A DNA stretch of 64,000 nt, from contig NC_058161.1 in the NCBI RefSeq assembly GCF_020080835.1, positions 2,108,001 to 2,172,000 on the forward strand, written 5' to 3'. The notes beneath the pieces were generated by a model. The model did not search any database and was not told the origin of the DNA. It worked only from the letters and a program-made list of their open reading frames with translations. Shown here piece after piece: positions 33,161 to 44,584 of the stretch. Position 1 is the first letter of the stretch, and each line of letters opens with the position of its first letter. This stretch comes from Cotesia glomerata. Lineage: Eukaryota > Arthropoda > Insecta > Hymenoptera > Braconidae. Both the position numbers and the translations under genes were made by a program.

Positions 33161-34250
33161 AAGAAAAATTTACTTGTCAGTTCTGCGAGAAGAAATACGA
33201 AAAATACAAAGAACTACATTGCAGTTCCAGGAACCGAAGGAAGAAATACCTCCAAAAAATTAAAAACATAATTAGAAACACTCATACTCATTTTTTCTTT
33301 TTCTTTAGCAATTTATTGAGCTTGTGAATGCTTTTACTCGTGCAAAATAAATTTCTTCACTAAAGAAATTGAGTAATTATAATTCTTTTGATTACTTACA
33401 GATCAAATAAAAAATCAGTGAAGAAATATTGACTAAAAAAAAATTTAGAAGATAAATTAGAAGGAAAAAAAAATTCACTCGTCAGTTCTGCAAGAAGAAA
33501 TACGAAAAATACAAAGAATTACGTCGGAGTTCCAGGAACCGAAAGAAGAAATACCTCTAAATAATTAAAAACATAATTAAAATCATGCTTAATCATTTCT
33601 TCTTTTTCTTTAGCAATTTATTAAGCTTGTGAATGCTTTTGCTCGTGCAAATAAATTTCTTCCCAAACAAACTAAGTAATTATAATCCTTTTGATTACTT
33701 ACAGATCAAATAAAAATCAGTGAAGAAATATTGATAAAAAAAATCCAAAAAATTTAGAAGATAAATTTGAAGAAGAAAAAATCAGTGAAGAAAAATTTCG
33801 TTGCAGTTCCAGGAACCAAAAGAAGAAATACCTCTAAAAAAAATTAAAAACATAATTAAAATCATCCATAATCATTTCTTCTTTTTCTTTAACAATTTAT
33901 TGGGCTTGTGAATGTTTTTGCTCGTGCAAAATAAATTCCTTCTCAATGAAACTAAGTAATTATAATCCTTTTGATTACTTACAGATCAAATAAAAAATGA
34001 GTGAAGAAATATTGATAGAAAAAATTCCAAAAAATTTAGAAGAAAAAATCAGGGAAGAAAAATTTCGTCGCAGTTCCAGGAACCAAAAGAAGAAATACCT
34101 CTAAAAAAATTAAAAACATAATTAAAATCATCCATAATCATTTCTTCTTTTTCTTTAGCAATTTATTGGGCTTGTGAATGTTTTTGCTCGCGCAAAATAA
34201 ATTCCTTCTCAATGAAACTAAGTAATTATAATCCTTTTGATTACTTACAG
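33160..34250 (+). pseudogene. Decayed tandem copies of the next finger exon
   Basis: About four units of 240-310 bases (starting near 33162, 33468, 33778 and 34041). Each carries an exon-like piece related to 34251-34549 followed by its intron, including the acceptor GATTACTTACAG. Units 1 and 2 keep ACTTGTCAGTTCTGC (TCQFC) or a variant; units 3 and 4 have lost it. The exon parts contain stops and frame changes in the shared phase. They look like non-functional duplicates of the first half of a finger exon. Confidence 0.75.
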
Positions 34251-34549
34251 ATAAAAAAATCAGTGAAGAAATATTGACTAAAAAAAATCCCAAAAATTTA
34301 GAAGAAGAAGAAGAAAAATTTACTTGTCAATTCTGCGAGAAGAAATACGTAAAATACAACAGTCTCGTTCAGCACCGTTCCAAGTACTGTCTAAAGAACC
34401 CAAAGGCCTGCAGGAACACGCGAATATTCCAATGTCCGAACTGTAGTTACTCAACAGCGTTTGTGTCGAACATGTCGCGGCACATCCGAACTCAGCATGC
34501 AGGTCTGATCACTATCGACTTCACCTTGGACGCCCCTATAGACCTCTAA
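34251..34549 (+). CDS. lola: Lola tail with C2HC plus C2H2 fingers
   Basis: 99-residue tail after TTTTGATTACTTACAG. A Lys/Glu-rich lead (residues 1-23) is followed by C26-C29-H42-C47 and C62-C65-H78-H83. The linker LKNPKACRNTRIFQ is longer than, and unlike, the CGxxPRF linker of its neighbours. It ends in an acidic-hydrophobic LITIDFTLDAPIDL. It is the only intact member of the tandem array just upstream. Confidence 0.93.
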
Positions 34550-34639
34550 GTTATTTTCTGCACTACTCATAGCTTCTCAGCATGTTCCACAGTCTATAGT
34601 CTTCTCTAGTTAACTAACAAATTTTATGGTCAGTTCCAG

Positions 34640-34896
34640 GTTCCGCCGCTAGTGGGGCGCAAAAGGACTCTAGTGATCGGTACTCGTGTCCAAAGTGCAG
34701 TCGTAGTTACAAAAATTTCGGGGATATGAGAAAACACTTGCGTTTTATGTGCGGACAGGCTCCGCGGTTCCTTTGTCCTTATTGCAATAGGTGCTCAAAT
34801 AATTCTTCTAACATGTACGTCCACGTTCGCAGGGCTCACAAGGGCAGGGATGTCTTCTTGATTGATGCTTATGACAGCTCACGACATACTAGATGA
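34640..34896 (+). CDS. lola: Lola tail with C2HC plus C2H2 fingers
   Basis: 85-residue tail after GGTCAGTTCCAG, only 90 bases past the previous stop. C17-C20-H33-C38 (CPKCSRSYKNFGDMRKHLRF, MC), linker GQAPRFL, then C46-C49-H62-H67. It ends FLIDAYDSSRHTR. There is no internal ATG near the start, so simple ORF searches miss it. The frame is open from the acceptor and in the shared phase. Confidence 0.93.
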
Positions 34897-34979
34897 TAAA
34901 TAAATTATTTTAATTAAAAAAGTTGTATTATTAATAAATTTATTTCGTTATAAAAATTACGCTGTTCTTCTTGTCTTCC

Positions 34980-34991
34980 GCCATCTTGTCA
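34980..34991 (-). promoter_or_regulatory. YY1/Pho-like motif before a tail exon
   Basis: CGCCATCTTGTC lies 90 bases upstream of the exon at 35081, in a small GC-richer patch. Same word class as in the lola 5' region. Candidate internal promoter element, by eye only. Confidence 0.25.
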
Positions 34992-35080
34992 AGCGACTCC
35001 ATTTCATGCACTACTAACCTCTAAGCCAGTCATTTCTTCCCAATTTTTTTTTTTAATTGATAAAGTGATATGATTTACAG

Positions 35081-35337
35081 GAAAGCAAGGACACAAATCA
35101 CCGGAGTCTAAATATCCCTGCGATAAATGCAACAGTGTTTTTAACCGAAAAACCAACCTTAATTTTCACGTAAGATGGGAGTGCGGACAACCGCCTAGGT
35201 ATAAGTGTCCGTACTGTCACTTGATGTCTAAGAAGACTACTAATATTAGGAAACATATTCAGAGAAGACATCTGGGGTGTGAAGTTTATGTAGATGATGT
35301 ATATTGTCCTGAAAAATTTATTAATTTTAGTCAATAA
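35081..35337 (+). CDS. lola: Lola tail with C2HC plus C2H2 fingers
   Basis: 85-residue tail after GATATGATTTACAG. C14-C17-H30-C35 (CDKCNSVFNRKTNLNFHVRW, EC), linker GQPPRYK, C43-C46-H59-H64, end VYVDDVYCPEKFINFSQ. The stop codon overlaps an AATAAA-like poly-A signal (TCAATAAAAA). It resembles the exon at 36700 (SVFNRK) and the one at 37941 (SVFSRKHNL), so these three form a close group. Confidence 0.94.
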
Positions 35338-36339
35338 AAAAGTTAATTATTATTATTATTAATGTATTTTATTTTATTTACTTAACCTAATGTGTATAAA
35401 TTGCTGGATTTATTTTAGAAAATTTATTTATTTTGTAAATAAAATGAAGAATTATTTGAGTAAAATGACACTGAAATTAGATGTTTTTTTGGAAAATTAA
35501 TTTTAGAAAAAGAAAATTGTTTTTTAAAAATTTAAGAATTTTTAAAAATTGAATTTTTTTTCAAAATAATCAAGGCTTGAAAATTTTTATTTTTAAACAA
35601 GGAGTTTTTTTTTTTATCAATTATTTAGGTCTAATTGATTATTTAAAAAAAAATTTACAAGTCTTAAAAATGAATATTTTAATAAATTTCTCTTGATAAA
35701 ATTTTTTATAAATAATCTAGGTCTAAAAAATTATTTTTAAATAATTGAAGTTTTTAATAAAGTTTTTTTTATAATAATTAACGCTTAAAAAATTTCAATT
35801 TTAAAGAAGAAATTTTTTTTAAATAATTCAGGTCTAATAAATTACTTTTTAAAAATGAATTTTTTACAAATAATCTAGGCCTTAAAAAGTATTTAAAAAA
35901 AAATTTTATCATTTTTAAAGAAGAAATTTGGGAAAAATAATTTAAGCCTAAAAAATGATTTTAAAAAAATTTTACAATGTTTAAAAATGAATTTTTTAAT
36001 AAATTTTTTTTTTTTAATTTTTAAAAAATACTTTAGGCCTTAAAAATGATTAAAAAACAAATTTCATGATTTTTAGAAAAGAAATTTTGAAAAAATCATT
36101 AAAGTCTATCAAATTATTTTGAAAAAATTTTACAATATTTAAAAATGAATTTTTTAACAAATTTTTCTTGGTAAAATTTTTAAATAAATTTTTTAAAAAT
36201 GATTAAAAAACAAATTTTATAATTTTTAAAGAAGAAATTTTAAAAAATTTCAATGTCAAATTAAAAGAAAAAGCGCTTTAACATTTCTTCCCTCCACTCA
36301 AAAACATTTTCTCAATAATTTCCTTTAAAAATGTTATAG
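35338..36339. repeat. AT-rich spacer with tandem repeats
   Basis: Units of about 100 bases, AATAATCTAGGTCTAAAAAATTATTTT followed by AATTTTTAAAGAAGAAATTT, repeat from about 35560 to 36240. A related set occurs at 38340-39110, so the two spacers share an origin. No coding content. Confidence 0.55.
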
Positions 36340-36581
36340 CGTTGGGCGGCATGATAACTGACGAAGGCCTAAAGTTCCCCTGCCCCAAGTGCGGAAACAT
36401 GTACAGCAAAACGTACCACTGGAAGCACGTGAACTACGACTGCGGAGTCTTACCACAGTTGCGATGTCCGCACTGTCCTTACGCCGCAAAGCACACTTCA
36501 AACGTTAAAAGACACATCCGGCGAATCCACCCGGGCTCGCAAGTGTTCGTAATTGACACCAGAGGCCAGAAATCTCGATAG
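36340..36581 (+). CDS. lola: Lola tail with C2HC plus C2H2 fingers, shortened first finger
   Basis: 80-residue tail after a weak pyrimidine tract, AAAAATGTTATAG. C15-C18-H30-C35 has 11 rather than 12 residues between C and H (GNMYSKTYHWK). Finger 2: C43-C46-H59-H64. Linker GVLPQLR. It ends VFVIDTRGQKSR. The one-residue loss could change recognition or weaken zinc binding; the second finger is regular. Confidence 0.93.
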
Positions 36582-36699
36582 TACTAAGAGAAAACCCGTA
36601 CTTATATTATATTAATAAACTTAAAATAAACAAAAAAAAAGTTTCTCCAAAAATTTCTTCTCCAGCAAAACTCATTTTTTTTTCCTTATTTTGTCCTAG

Positions 36700-36932
36700 A
36701 TTGGCCGGAAAAGCCGAGGTTCCCATGCGACCAATGCGCAAGTGTCTTCAACCGGAAAGACAACCTATGCTACCACAAGAAATTTGTCTGCAACCAATTG
36801 CCGAGGTTCTGCTGCCCCTACTGCGTCTATCGGTCCCGCCATGTGTCCAATACGCGTGCGCATGTCCTCAGGAAGCATCCTGGAACAAGAGTTTACGCCG
36901 TCGACATTTTTAATCCTGAAAATTATCGATAA
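36700..36932 (+). CDS. lola: Lola tail with C2HC plus C2H2 fingers
   Basis: 77-residue tail after CTTATTTTGTCCTAG, 118 bases after the previous stop. C10-C13-H26-C31 (CDQCASVFNRKDNLCYHKKF, VC), linker NQLPRFC, C39-C42-H55-H60, end VYAVDIFNPENYR. No suitable ATG near the start, so this frame is visible only by splice phase; frames starting at 36701 and 36742 in other phases are shadows. Confidence 0.93.
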
Positions 36933-37538
36933 CTTTATTTATAAAAAATTTAATAAAAAAAAAATTAATTAATTGTAAAAAAAATTTTTTTTTTTTAATT
37001 TAACTTAAAAATTTAGTTTTAAAAATTAATTAATTTTAACTTAGAAATTTAATTTTCAAAATTAATTAATTTTTTTTAAATTAATTAATTTTAACTTAAA
37101 AACTTTATTTTAAAAATGAATTAATTTTTTAAAAATGAATAAATTTTAACTTAAAAATTTAATTTTAAAAATTAATTAATTTTTTTAAAATTAATTAATT
37201 TTAACTTAAAAACTTTATTTTAAAAATGAATTAATTTTTTTTAAATGAATTATTTTTTAAAAATTAATTAATTTTTTTTAAATTAATTAATTTTCTTTTA
37301 ATTAATTAATTTATTTTAAATTAATTAATGTTAACGTAAAAATTTAAATTTAAAAATTAATTAATTTTTTTTTAATTAATTATTTTTTTTTTAAATTAAT
37401 TACTTTTAACTTAGAAATTTCATTTTTAAAAAATTAATTTTTTTTTTTTTAATAATTATTATGTGCTTAAAAATTAAAAAATAAATTAAAAAAAAAAAAT
37501 ATTGAGAAGAAATATTAAAAAAATTTTTTTTTTTACAG
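36933..37538. repeat. AATTAATT-based tandem repeat spacer
   Basis: Units of about 60-130 bases built from AAAATTAATTAATTTTTTTT and TTAACTTAAAAATTTAATTT repeat across nearly the whole spacer. No coding content. Confidence 0.6.
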
Positions 37539-37792
37539 ATTTAAAATTTTTCCTGCCGCAGCGGAACGCGCGTGAGTCGCGCCGCGGAGTTCACGTTTGT
37601 CCAAAGTGCGGCGGGATGTTTAACTGGTCTTGGAACTTGCAGCAACACTTGAAGTATGTTTGCGGTCAATCTCCTCGATTCAATTGTCCGTACTGCAGTT
37701 ACAGAACTCGACACACTTCAAATGTCCGCGCGCATGTAAGAAGACAACATCCGGACAAGGAGATCTATGTCATTGATATTTTACAGCAATAG
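37539..37792 (+). CDS. lola: Lola tail with C2HC plus C2H2 fingers
   Basis: 84-residue tail after TTTTTTTTTTTACAG. An Arg-rich lead (QRNARESRRG) is followed by C21-C24-H37-C42 (CPKCGGMFNWSWNLQQHLKY, VC), linker GQSPRFN and C50-C53-H66-H71. It ends IYVIDILQQ. Finger 2 (CPYCSYRTRHTSNVRAHVRR) is almost identical to that of the next exon, so the two are recent duplicates or undergo gene conversion. Confidence 0.95.
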
Positions 37793-37940
37793 TAAGAATA
37801 TAATTGAAACAATTAACAGCTTTTATTCATTTTTTCCCTCAATTTTGTCTAAAAATTAATCATAATAATTAAATTATTTAATAATTTTATTAGGAGTTTT
37901 GGTACTTAAATTAAGAAGAATTGTATTTTTTATTTTACAG

Positions 37941-38233
37941 AAGTCGAAGACTCGGTGTGGTTCCAGCGAAGACCTCGGCGTGTCAGCCAGAGCGACCCCA
38001 GTGCCCCAAAGTACCCCTGCAGCAATTGCCAAAGTGTCTTCAGTCGGAAACATAATCTTCAGTATCATTTGAAGTTCGAGTGCGGACAAATGCCGAGGTT
38101 CAATTGCCCGTACTGTACCTATCGAACTAGACACTCGTCTAATGTGCGCGCACATGTTAGGAAAATTCATCCAGGGCTTCAAGTTTATGTTGTTGATATT
38201 GCTAAGTGCTGCAAGACTGAATTTATTTCTTAA
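37941..38233 (+). CDS. lola: Lola tail with C2HC plus C2H2 fingers
   Basis: 97-residue tail after TTTTTTATTTTACAG, 148 bases past the previous stop. C27-C30-H43-C48, linker GQMPRFN, C56-C59-H72-H77. The second finger differs from its upstream neighbour at only a few positions, while the first finger differs more (SVFSRKHNLQYH). The Arg-rich lead WFQRRPRR may contact DNA backbone. It ends VVDIAKCCKTEFIS. Confidence 0.95.
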
Positions 38234-39223
38234 TTATTTTTTATGGATTAATTAAGTAATTAATTAATTGAAAATTTGTATATTTAATTTAAGTATTACT
38301 CTGTTATTTTTTGGCAATAAAATTATCATTATTTTTAAAGATGTTTTTTAAAAATAATTTAGGTTTTAAAAATTATTTTTAAAAAATTTTATAGTTTTTT
38401 AAGAAAAAATTTGTTATAAATTTTTTAAAAATTATCAAGGTTTAAAAAATTTGATAATTTTTAAAAAAGAAATTTTTCTTGCTTTAATTTTTTAATAATT
38501 TTTTTTTGAATAATCTAGATCTACAAAATTATTTTAAAAAAATTTTATAATTTTTAAAGAAATTTTTAAAAAATTATTTTTAAAAAATTTGATCATTTTT
38601 AGAAGAAATTTTTCTTGCTTTAATTTTTAATAAATTTTTTTAAAATAAATCTAGACCTAAAAAATTTTTTAAAAAAAATTTTATAATTTTTAAAGAAATT
38701 TTTTTTTTTATATAATTTTAAAAAAATTTTCTAGGTCTAAAAAATTATTTTTAAAAAATTTGATAATTTTTAAAAAAATTTTTCTTGCTTTAATTTTTTT
38801 TAAATTATCTAGATCTAAAAAATTATTTCAAAAAAAATTTTATGATTGTTGAAGAAATTTCTCTTGTTATAATTTTTTAAAATAAAATTTAGTTTTAAAA
38901 AATTTTATATTTAAAAAAAAAACGAAATTTTTAATAAATTTTTCTTGATATAATTTTTTAAAAATTATCTAGGTCTAAAAAATTATTAAAAAAAAATTTG
39001 ATAATTATTTAAGAATAAATTTTTCTTGCTTTAATTGTTTTTAAAAATAATCTAGACCTAAAAAATAATTTTATAATTTTTTAATAAATTTTTTAAAAAT
39101 TTCAATAAAATTAAAATTGTAAATAAAAAAATAATTTTTAAACCACTTAACCATTTTAAGTGCATGGATAGATTCTTAAATTATATTTTTTTATAGCAAA
39201 TAATTTTTTAAATTTTGTTTCAG
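38234..39223. repeat. AT-rich spacer with tandem repeats
   Basis: About eight diverged copies of AATAATCTAGGTCTAAAAAA.. followed by TTTTTCTTGCTTTAATTTTT, period near 100 bases, related to those at 35560-36240. No coding content. Confidence 0.55.
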
Positions 39224-39492
39224 GTTTCTTGAGAAGAAGAAGACTTAAAGCTGCGCAGGTTAAAGTAAAATGTCCGAATTGTCCAAGTGTGTATACTCAC
39301 GAGTTAACACTGAAAAATCATCTGAGATACGAGTGTGGTTTGTCTCCAAGATTCAAGTGTCCGTATTGCCCCTACATGGCCAAGCGCGCGGGCAATGTGG
39401 TTGACCACACAAAAAGGAGGCACAGAAATATGAAGCCTTACTTTTTAGACACTCTTGGAAGCTACAAGCCGAGGAAGCAGTGGAATTCCTAG
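39224..39492 (+). CDS. lola: Lola tail with C2HC plus C2H2 fingers
   Basis: 89-residue tail after AAATTTTGTTTCAG. A very basic lead (GFLRRRRLKAAQVKVK) is followed by C17-C20-H33-C38 (CPNCPSVYTHELTLKNHLRY, EC), linker GLSPRFK and C46-C49-H62-H67. The basic end SYKPRKQWNS differs from the usual VxVIDxx end. A possible AATAAA signal lies about 30 bases after the stop. Confidence 0.94.
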
Positions 39493-39651
39493 AGCGAAAT
39501 TATAAAACTTGTGTAAAATGTCTTTAAATAAATTAAAATAATTTTCCTCTTGATGCATGTCAAATTAGCTGGTTATAAATGTTGTCTTCTTGAAGATAAA
39601 AGTATAAGTTTTAAATTACTTACTAATAATAATAAATACTGGCTTTTTCAG

Positions 39652-39959
39652 ATTTTCTGAACGAGGTTGGCGAGCCAGTAAGATACGAGTGCCTGGATAA
39701 CGCGCCGACTAAAAAATTCGTCTGTCCAAATTTATGCGGAAGCTCCTTTAGTCATAATTACAGTCTGACCAGGCACTTGAAGTACGAATGTGGTCAGGAG
39801 CCTCGGTTCAAGTGTCCCTACTGCGATTTGCACTACAAGCGCACTTCCAATGTCACCCAGCATATCAGGACTAGGCATGTTAACTGCACCACTTATGCCA
39901 TCGATATTATTGATAACAAAATTGTTGGAATTCACTTTACTGAAAAGAAGAAATATTGA
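39652..39959 (+). CDS. lola: Lola tail with C-x3-C C2HC plus C2H2 fingers
   Basis: 102-residue tail after ACTGGCTTTTTCAG. Finger 1 has three residues between its cysteines (C25-PNL-C29-x12-H42-x4-C47), intermediate between the C-x2-C upstream block and the C-x4-C downstream block. Finger 2: C55-C58-H71-H76. Linker GQEPRFK. Long end TTYAIDIIDNKIVGIHFTEK. Confidence 0.94.
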
Positions 39960-41839
39960 TATTGAAATATTTTGTTGATAAGAAGGTTATACTCACTGAA
40001 ATTTTCAAATTCTGGGTTAAATATTGAAAAAAAAATATTAAAAAATTATAAGAGACTTTTTTTTTTTTGGAGGAAATTTAACTCTTTACAAAAAAGGTCA
40101 TCAATTTTTCTCTATCTCTTATCATTTAGTCCAAATTTTCATTTTAAATTCAATTTTAAACTTGTTGGATTAAATCTGCTGACAAGAAATTTTAAAGTTA
40201 AAATTCTAGGGTAAATATTGAAGATACACAGAAAGAAAAATTTCTTGACTGCACAAAAAGAATAAGATTTTATCCCAGATTATACTCAGTGATATCTGTG
40301 GTGAAAAAAATTTTCAGATAGTTGCTAGAAAAATCCAGATTATACTGTGTGATATCTGGATTATACTCATTGTAATCTGGATTATAGTGGCTACTATCTG
40401 AAATTTTTTTTCACTCAGTATAATCTGGGATGACATCCAGTGTCATCCTGTTCTTTCCGTGTGGAGAAAAAAATTCTTGGCTGAAGAAAATTCGTCGGGT
40501 GCTTGAAGAAAGACCGAAGGTGTGTTGGCCGAAGTAATAATTTTTCGAGAAATTCTATTCTTGTTGGAAGTCATTTTTTCTTAATTCAAATTATCATAAA
40601 TAGGGTAGAAGTACCGTTTATGACTATTTTTCGTTCAAATAAACGATAGAAATGAATTTATATTAATAAACCATTACAAACTCAATTTATTTTAATATAC
40701 ATTTTTTAAAACTCAACAAAAATATGATTATGATATTTTAATATTTTATATATTAATTAAAATGTTAACTGGCCAAAAACGGTACTTCTATCCTACTTGA
40801 TACAATAATTTTTTACATTTGATAAATATTTTTAGATACCTTAGGGAAGCAGCGCCACTTACTTCAGTTAAGAAAAAAATTTTCTCACCTTGAGAAAATT
40901 TTTCTCGAGAATATTTGATACCCACTTTATATTATTTTACCGTGCAATTATACATATTGAATGAAAAAAAAATGATTCAATATTATTTGATCTTCCCATT
41001 TGATGTGTTGATCAATAAAAATATTAATAAAAATTTACTACTATCTTTATATTTAATTTTTTAGAGCAAGAGGCTGAATTTTCTCAAAAAAACAAGATTT
41101 TCTTGACTTAAATAAATTTTTTTGCATCAAGATACATATTTCTTAAAGCAAGAGAATTAATTTTGATTGAATAAGTGAAATTTCTTGACAAAAAATTTTT
41201 TTTTCTCAAGAAAATAATTAGGAAGAAAAATATTTTTTTGGCTCAAGTAAACTTTTTTTTCTGTGTACAAAAAAATCAAAAGAGTTCTTTTTTGTAGGAA
41301 ATCTGATCCTCCATCAAAAAGGTCCTTATTAATGTTCCTCTCTTTTATCAGTTAGCCACAATTTTAATTAAAAATTTTATTTCAATCTTGTCTACTTAAA
41401 TTTGCTGGAAAGAAATTATAAAGTTGAAATTCTGGGCTAAATATTAAAAATATGATATATATTTTGTAGGGAATTTTATTTCCTACCAAAAAAAGGTTCT
41501 TATCAATTTTCAGATATTTTCTAATCCTTCATTTATAATTTGAGTTTTAATTCTAATTCGACAAAAATTTTTAAAAAATTGTACATAAAAAAAAACAATT
41601 TTTTTTCAAGTGCGTATGACCTACAAAGTGTAAATCTCAGGTGCAATTTATTTATTGTAAATTTATAAATAAACTTTGTTTGTAAAATTACTACTTTAAT
41701 TCCACTTCCCGATTTACTTTCTACTAATTAAACCAATGAATTAATTACTTTATACTATCTTTTTGTTTTTTCTTTACAATTAAAAATAGGTAAATTTAAT
41801 ATTTAATTTTATTAACCAAAAAATTAATTTTGCTTGCAG
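39960..41839. other. AT-rich spacer with a small MITE, no gene
   Basis: Contains a foldback element at 40226-40462 and AT-rich unique sequence. Frames such as 39972-40214 have no domain. A word AAGTGGCGCTGC (reverse strand, about 40859) recalls insulator-protein sites but is a single weak match. Confidence 0.4.
40226..40462. mobile_element. Small MITE-like foldback with ACACRGAAAGAA ends
   Basis: Ends ACACAGAAAGAA (40226) and TTCTTTCCGTGT (to 40462) are inverted with one mismatch. The inside repeats CAGATTATACTC..TGATATCTG-type words in both orientations. Too small for a transposase. Confidence 0.5.
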
Positions 41840-42144
41840 ATTATTTGTTACCCAGCTCGCTCCTAGCCCTGGATTACGCCGATGAGAACTCGGACTCTGA
41901 AGAACTGAAGCCTTTTCCAGACCAGAAATTTATCATGATAAAAAACAAGTACCACTGTCAAGGTTGTCCAAGAATTTTTAACTCTGAATGTTCGGTGAAG
42001 CGACATCTCAAGGAGTGTGGAATCGAGCCGCGGTACCAGTGCGCTTACTGCCAGTACACGGGAAAAAGAAAGTTCCAAATAACGCGACACACTAAAATAA
42101 AACATAAGAACCAAAATGTGGAAATAATTGATTTATTTGTGTAA
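41840..42144 (+). CDS. lola: Lola tail with C2HC plus C2H2 fingers and acidic lead
   Basis: 101-residue tail after TTTTGCTTGCAG. Residues 1-30 are hydrophobic then acidic (DYADENSDSEELKPF), unlike the basic leads of other tails. C40-C43-H56-C60 has H-x3-C spacing. Linker GIEPRYQ. C68-C71-H84-H89, end VEIIDLFV. Last of the C-x2-C block. Confidence 0.94.
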
Positions 42145-42231
42145 AAAAAATGTCTGATATTTTGTAACGCTTCTCATTAAAACCAAATAATAAAAAAATA
42201 CTCAAGCTTCTGTGAATTTTCCAACCCTGAA

Positions 42232-44017
42232 GACTGATAGAAGGATTTGTTTATATTTAATAAGCTTTATTAACTGTTAATGAATGATTTTTTAACATCA
42301 TAGGATTTAATAAATATTTATTAACAGTTAATAAATTATTTATTAAATACCATTTATTAAATAATAAATATTTGTTAACAGTTAACAAATATTTATTAAC
42401 AGTTAATAAGTAATTTATTAAGTACAATTTATTAACTGTTGATAAATATTTATTAATGGTTAATGAATATTTGTTAACTGTTAACAAATATTTATTTAAA
42501 ATAAAATGCAAAAATAGCAATTTTCTTTTGACACTTTTTATAACCCTATAGCTGGAATAATGATAATAATTCAATTAACTAAATAAATTAACGTTTTTAA
42601 TATTTAAAAATATTAAAGATGATTATGAGCTGTGATAAAATTTGGTATTTTACAATAAACGTTATTATAATGTAATATAATTAATGCAAAGTAGCAACCT
42701 TGCAGTCACTATGTGACCGCCGTGACTTGTGAATTATAAATAAATAAAATTTTGCTTTATTAAATAATGATTTTTGTTAAATTGCACTGTACTTTCTTAA
42801 ACATTGACGTTTTTAAAGATATAAACTCATCTCGATGTTATACTCATCAAGAGCTTTCATTTGAGTACCCACATGCATTTTTGATATATTTTTCATATAT
42901 ACATATATATAATATATATTTTAAAAATATAAGCTCATCCCGATGTTAGACTCATCAAGAACTTTCATTTGAGTACCCACATGTATTTTTGATATATTTT
43001 TCATATATTTATATATATAATATATATAAATATATAAAATATATGAAAAATTGATGTGGGTACTCAAATGAAAGGTCTCGATGAGTGTAATATCGGGATG
43101 AACTTATATATTTAAAAGTGTCAATAGTTCACTAGATACAAGGTCATTTCTTAATTATGTTAAATAGCACTGTACTTTTTTAAATATTGACATTTTTTAA
43201 AATATAAGCTCATCCCGATGTTACACTCATTAAGAGCTTTCATTTGAGCACCCACATGCATTTTTGATATATTTTTCATATATACATATATAATATATAA
43301 AATATATGAAAAATTGATGTGGGTACTCAAATGAAAGGTCTTGATGAGTGTAATATCAGGATGAGCTTATATCTTTAAAAATGTCAATAGTTCACAAGAT
43401 ACAATGTCGTTTCTTAATTACGTTAAATAGCACTGTACTTTCTTAAATATTGACATTTTTTAAAATATAAACTCATCCCGATGTTACACTCATCAAGAGC
43501 TTTCATTTGAGTACCCACATGCATTTTTAATATATTTTTCATATATTTATACATATAATATATATAAATATATAAAATATATGAAAAATTGATGTGGGTA
43601 CTCAAATGAAAGGTCTTGATGAGTGTAACATCAAGATGAGTTTATATCTTCAAAAACGTCAATAGTTAAGAAAGTATAGTACAATTTAATAAAAGTCATT
43701 GTATAATACAGCAAAATTTTATTTATTTATAATTTACACGGCAGTCACGTAGTGACTGCAAAGTTGCAAGTGTAATATAATTAATACAAATAATTTATAA
43801 AGATGGATTTTGTTTATAAGCAATCTTCATATATGACATTACAAGCGAAACAAATTCACTCAACAAAATATTTATTTACTGTTAATAAATATTTATTAAC
43901 TATTAATAAATACTTATTATTTATTTATAAACATACTTTCCTCCCAAATAAATATTTATCGAATGTTAAAAAATATTTATTAAAATTATTAATAGTTAAT
44001 AAATCCGTCTATCAGTG
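42232..44017. repeat. CACTGATAGAAGG-type element with nested Helitron/HINE-like copies
   Basis: Outer ends GACTGATAGAAGGATTTGTT and AATCCGTCTATCAGTG. Inside, 42687-43772 holds head-to-head Helitron/HINE-like copies, with hairpin ends at both sides (GCAGTCACTATGTGACCGC and GCAGTCACGTAGTGACTGC). The host sequence TGTAATATAATTAATGCAA occurs on both sides of the insert. Confidence 0.6.
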
Positions 44018-44073
44018 AAGAAATAAATTCAAAATTCTGTAACTAATAATATTTATTTTTTTTTATTTTCCAG

Positions 44074-44447
44074 AATTTTTGCCAAAAATCAAAACAAGAA
44101 ATATGGGCGCACTAATGGGAAATTTCAGCTGTCCTAATCCGAATTGCAGCAAAAATTTCAAGTGGAAAAAAAATTTGGCTTATCATCTTAAGTACCAGTG
44201 CGAAAAACCGCCGCGCTACAAGTGTCCATATTGCGAGTATGCGTCAAAATGGCGTAAAGATGTCGAGCGCCACGTTCAAACAATGCATCCATTAGAAGAC
44301 GTTAAAGTTATTGAAATTGGAAAAGCTAAAGAAGAAATAAAATTCGAGTGTACTTATATTTGTCCTAAGGAAAATTGTAAAAAAACATTCAAGACTTTTA
44401 ATAATTTGAAGTACCATATTGAAAACACTTGCAAATACATGACCTAA
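44074..44447 (+). CDS. lola: Lola tail with three fingers
   Basis: 124-residue tail after TTTTTTATTTTCCAG. C20-C25-H38-C43 and C51-C54-H67-H72 form a complete pair (CPNPNCSKNFKWKKNLAYHL; CPYCEYASKWRKDVERHVQT). A third, C-x4-C finger is C97-C102-H115-C120. The fourth finger expected from full-length relatives is missing: the frame stops four residues after C120. First exon of the downstream C-x4-C block. The source and intron lie against a repeat element ending at 44017. Confidence 0.95.
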
Positions 44448-44584
44448 TTTTTACACGAATGTTTTTTTGTTATAAATTAATAATTAATAATTTGTAATTG
44501 ATAGAATTAATTTAACAATTTTTAAAAAAATTGAGAAGAAATAATTTAACGAAACTAATACGTTTAATTTTTGTGTTTTTACAG

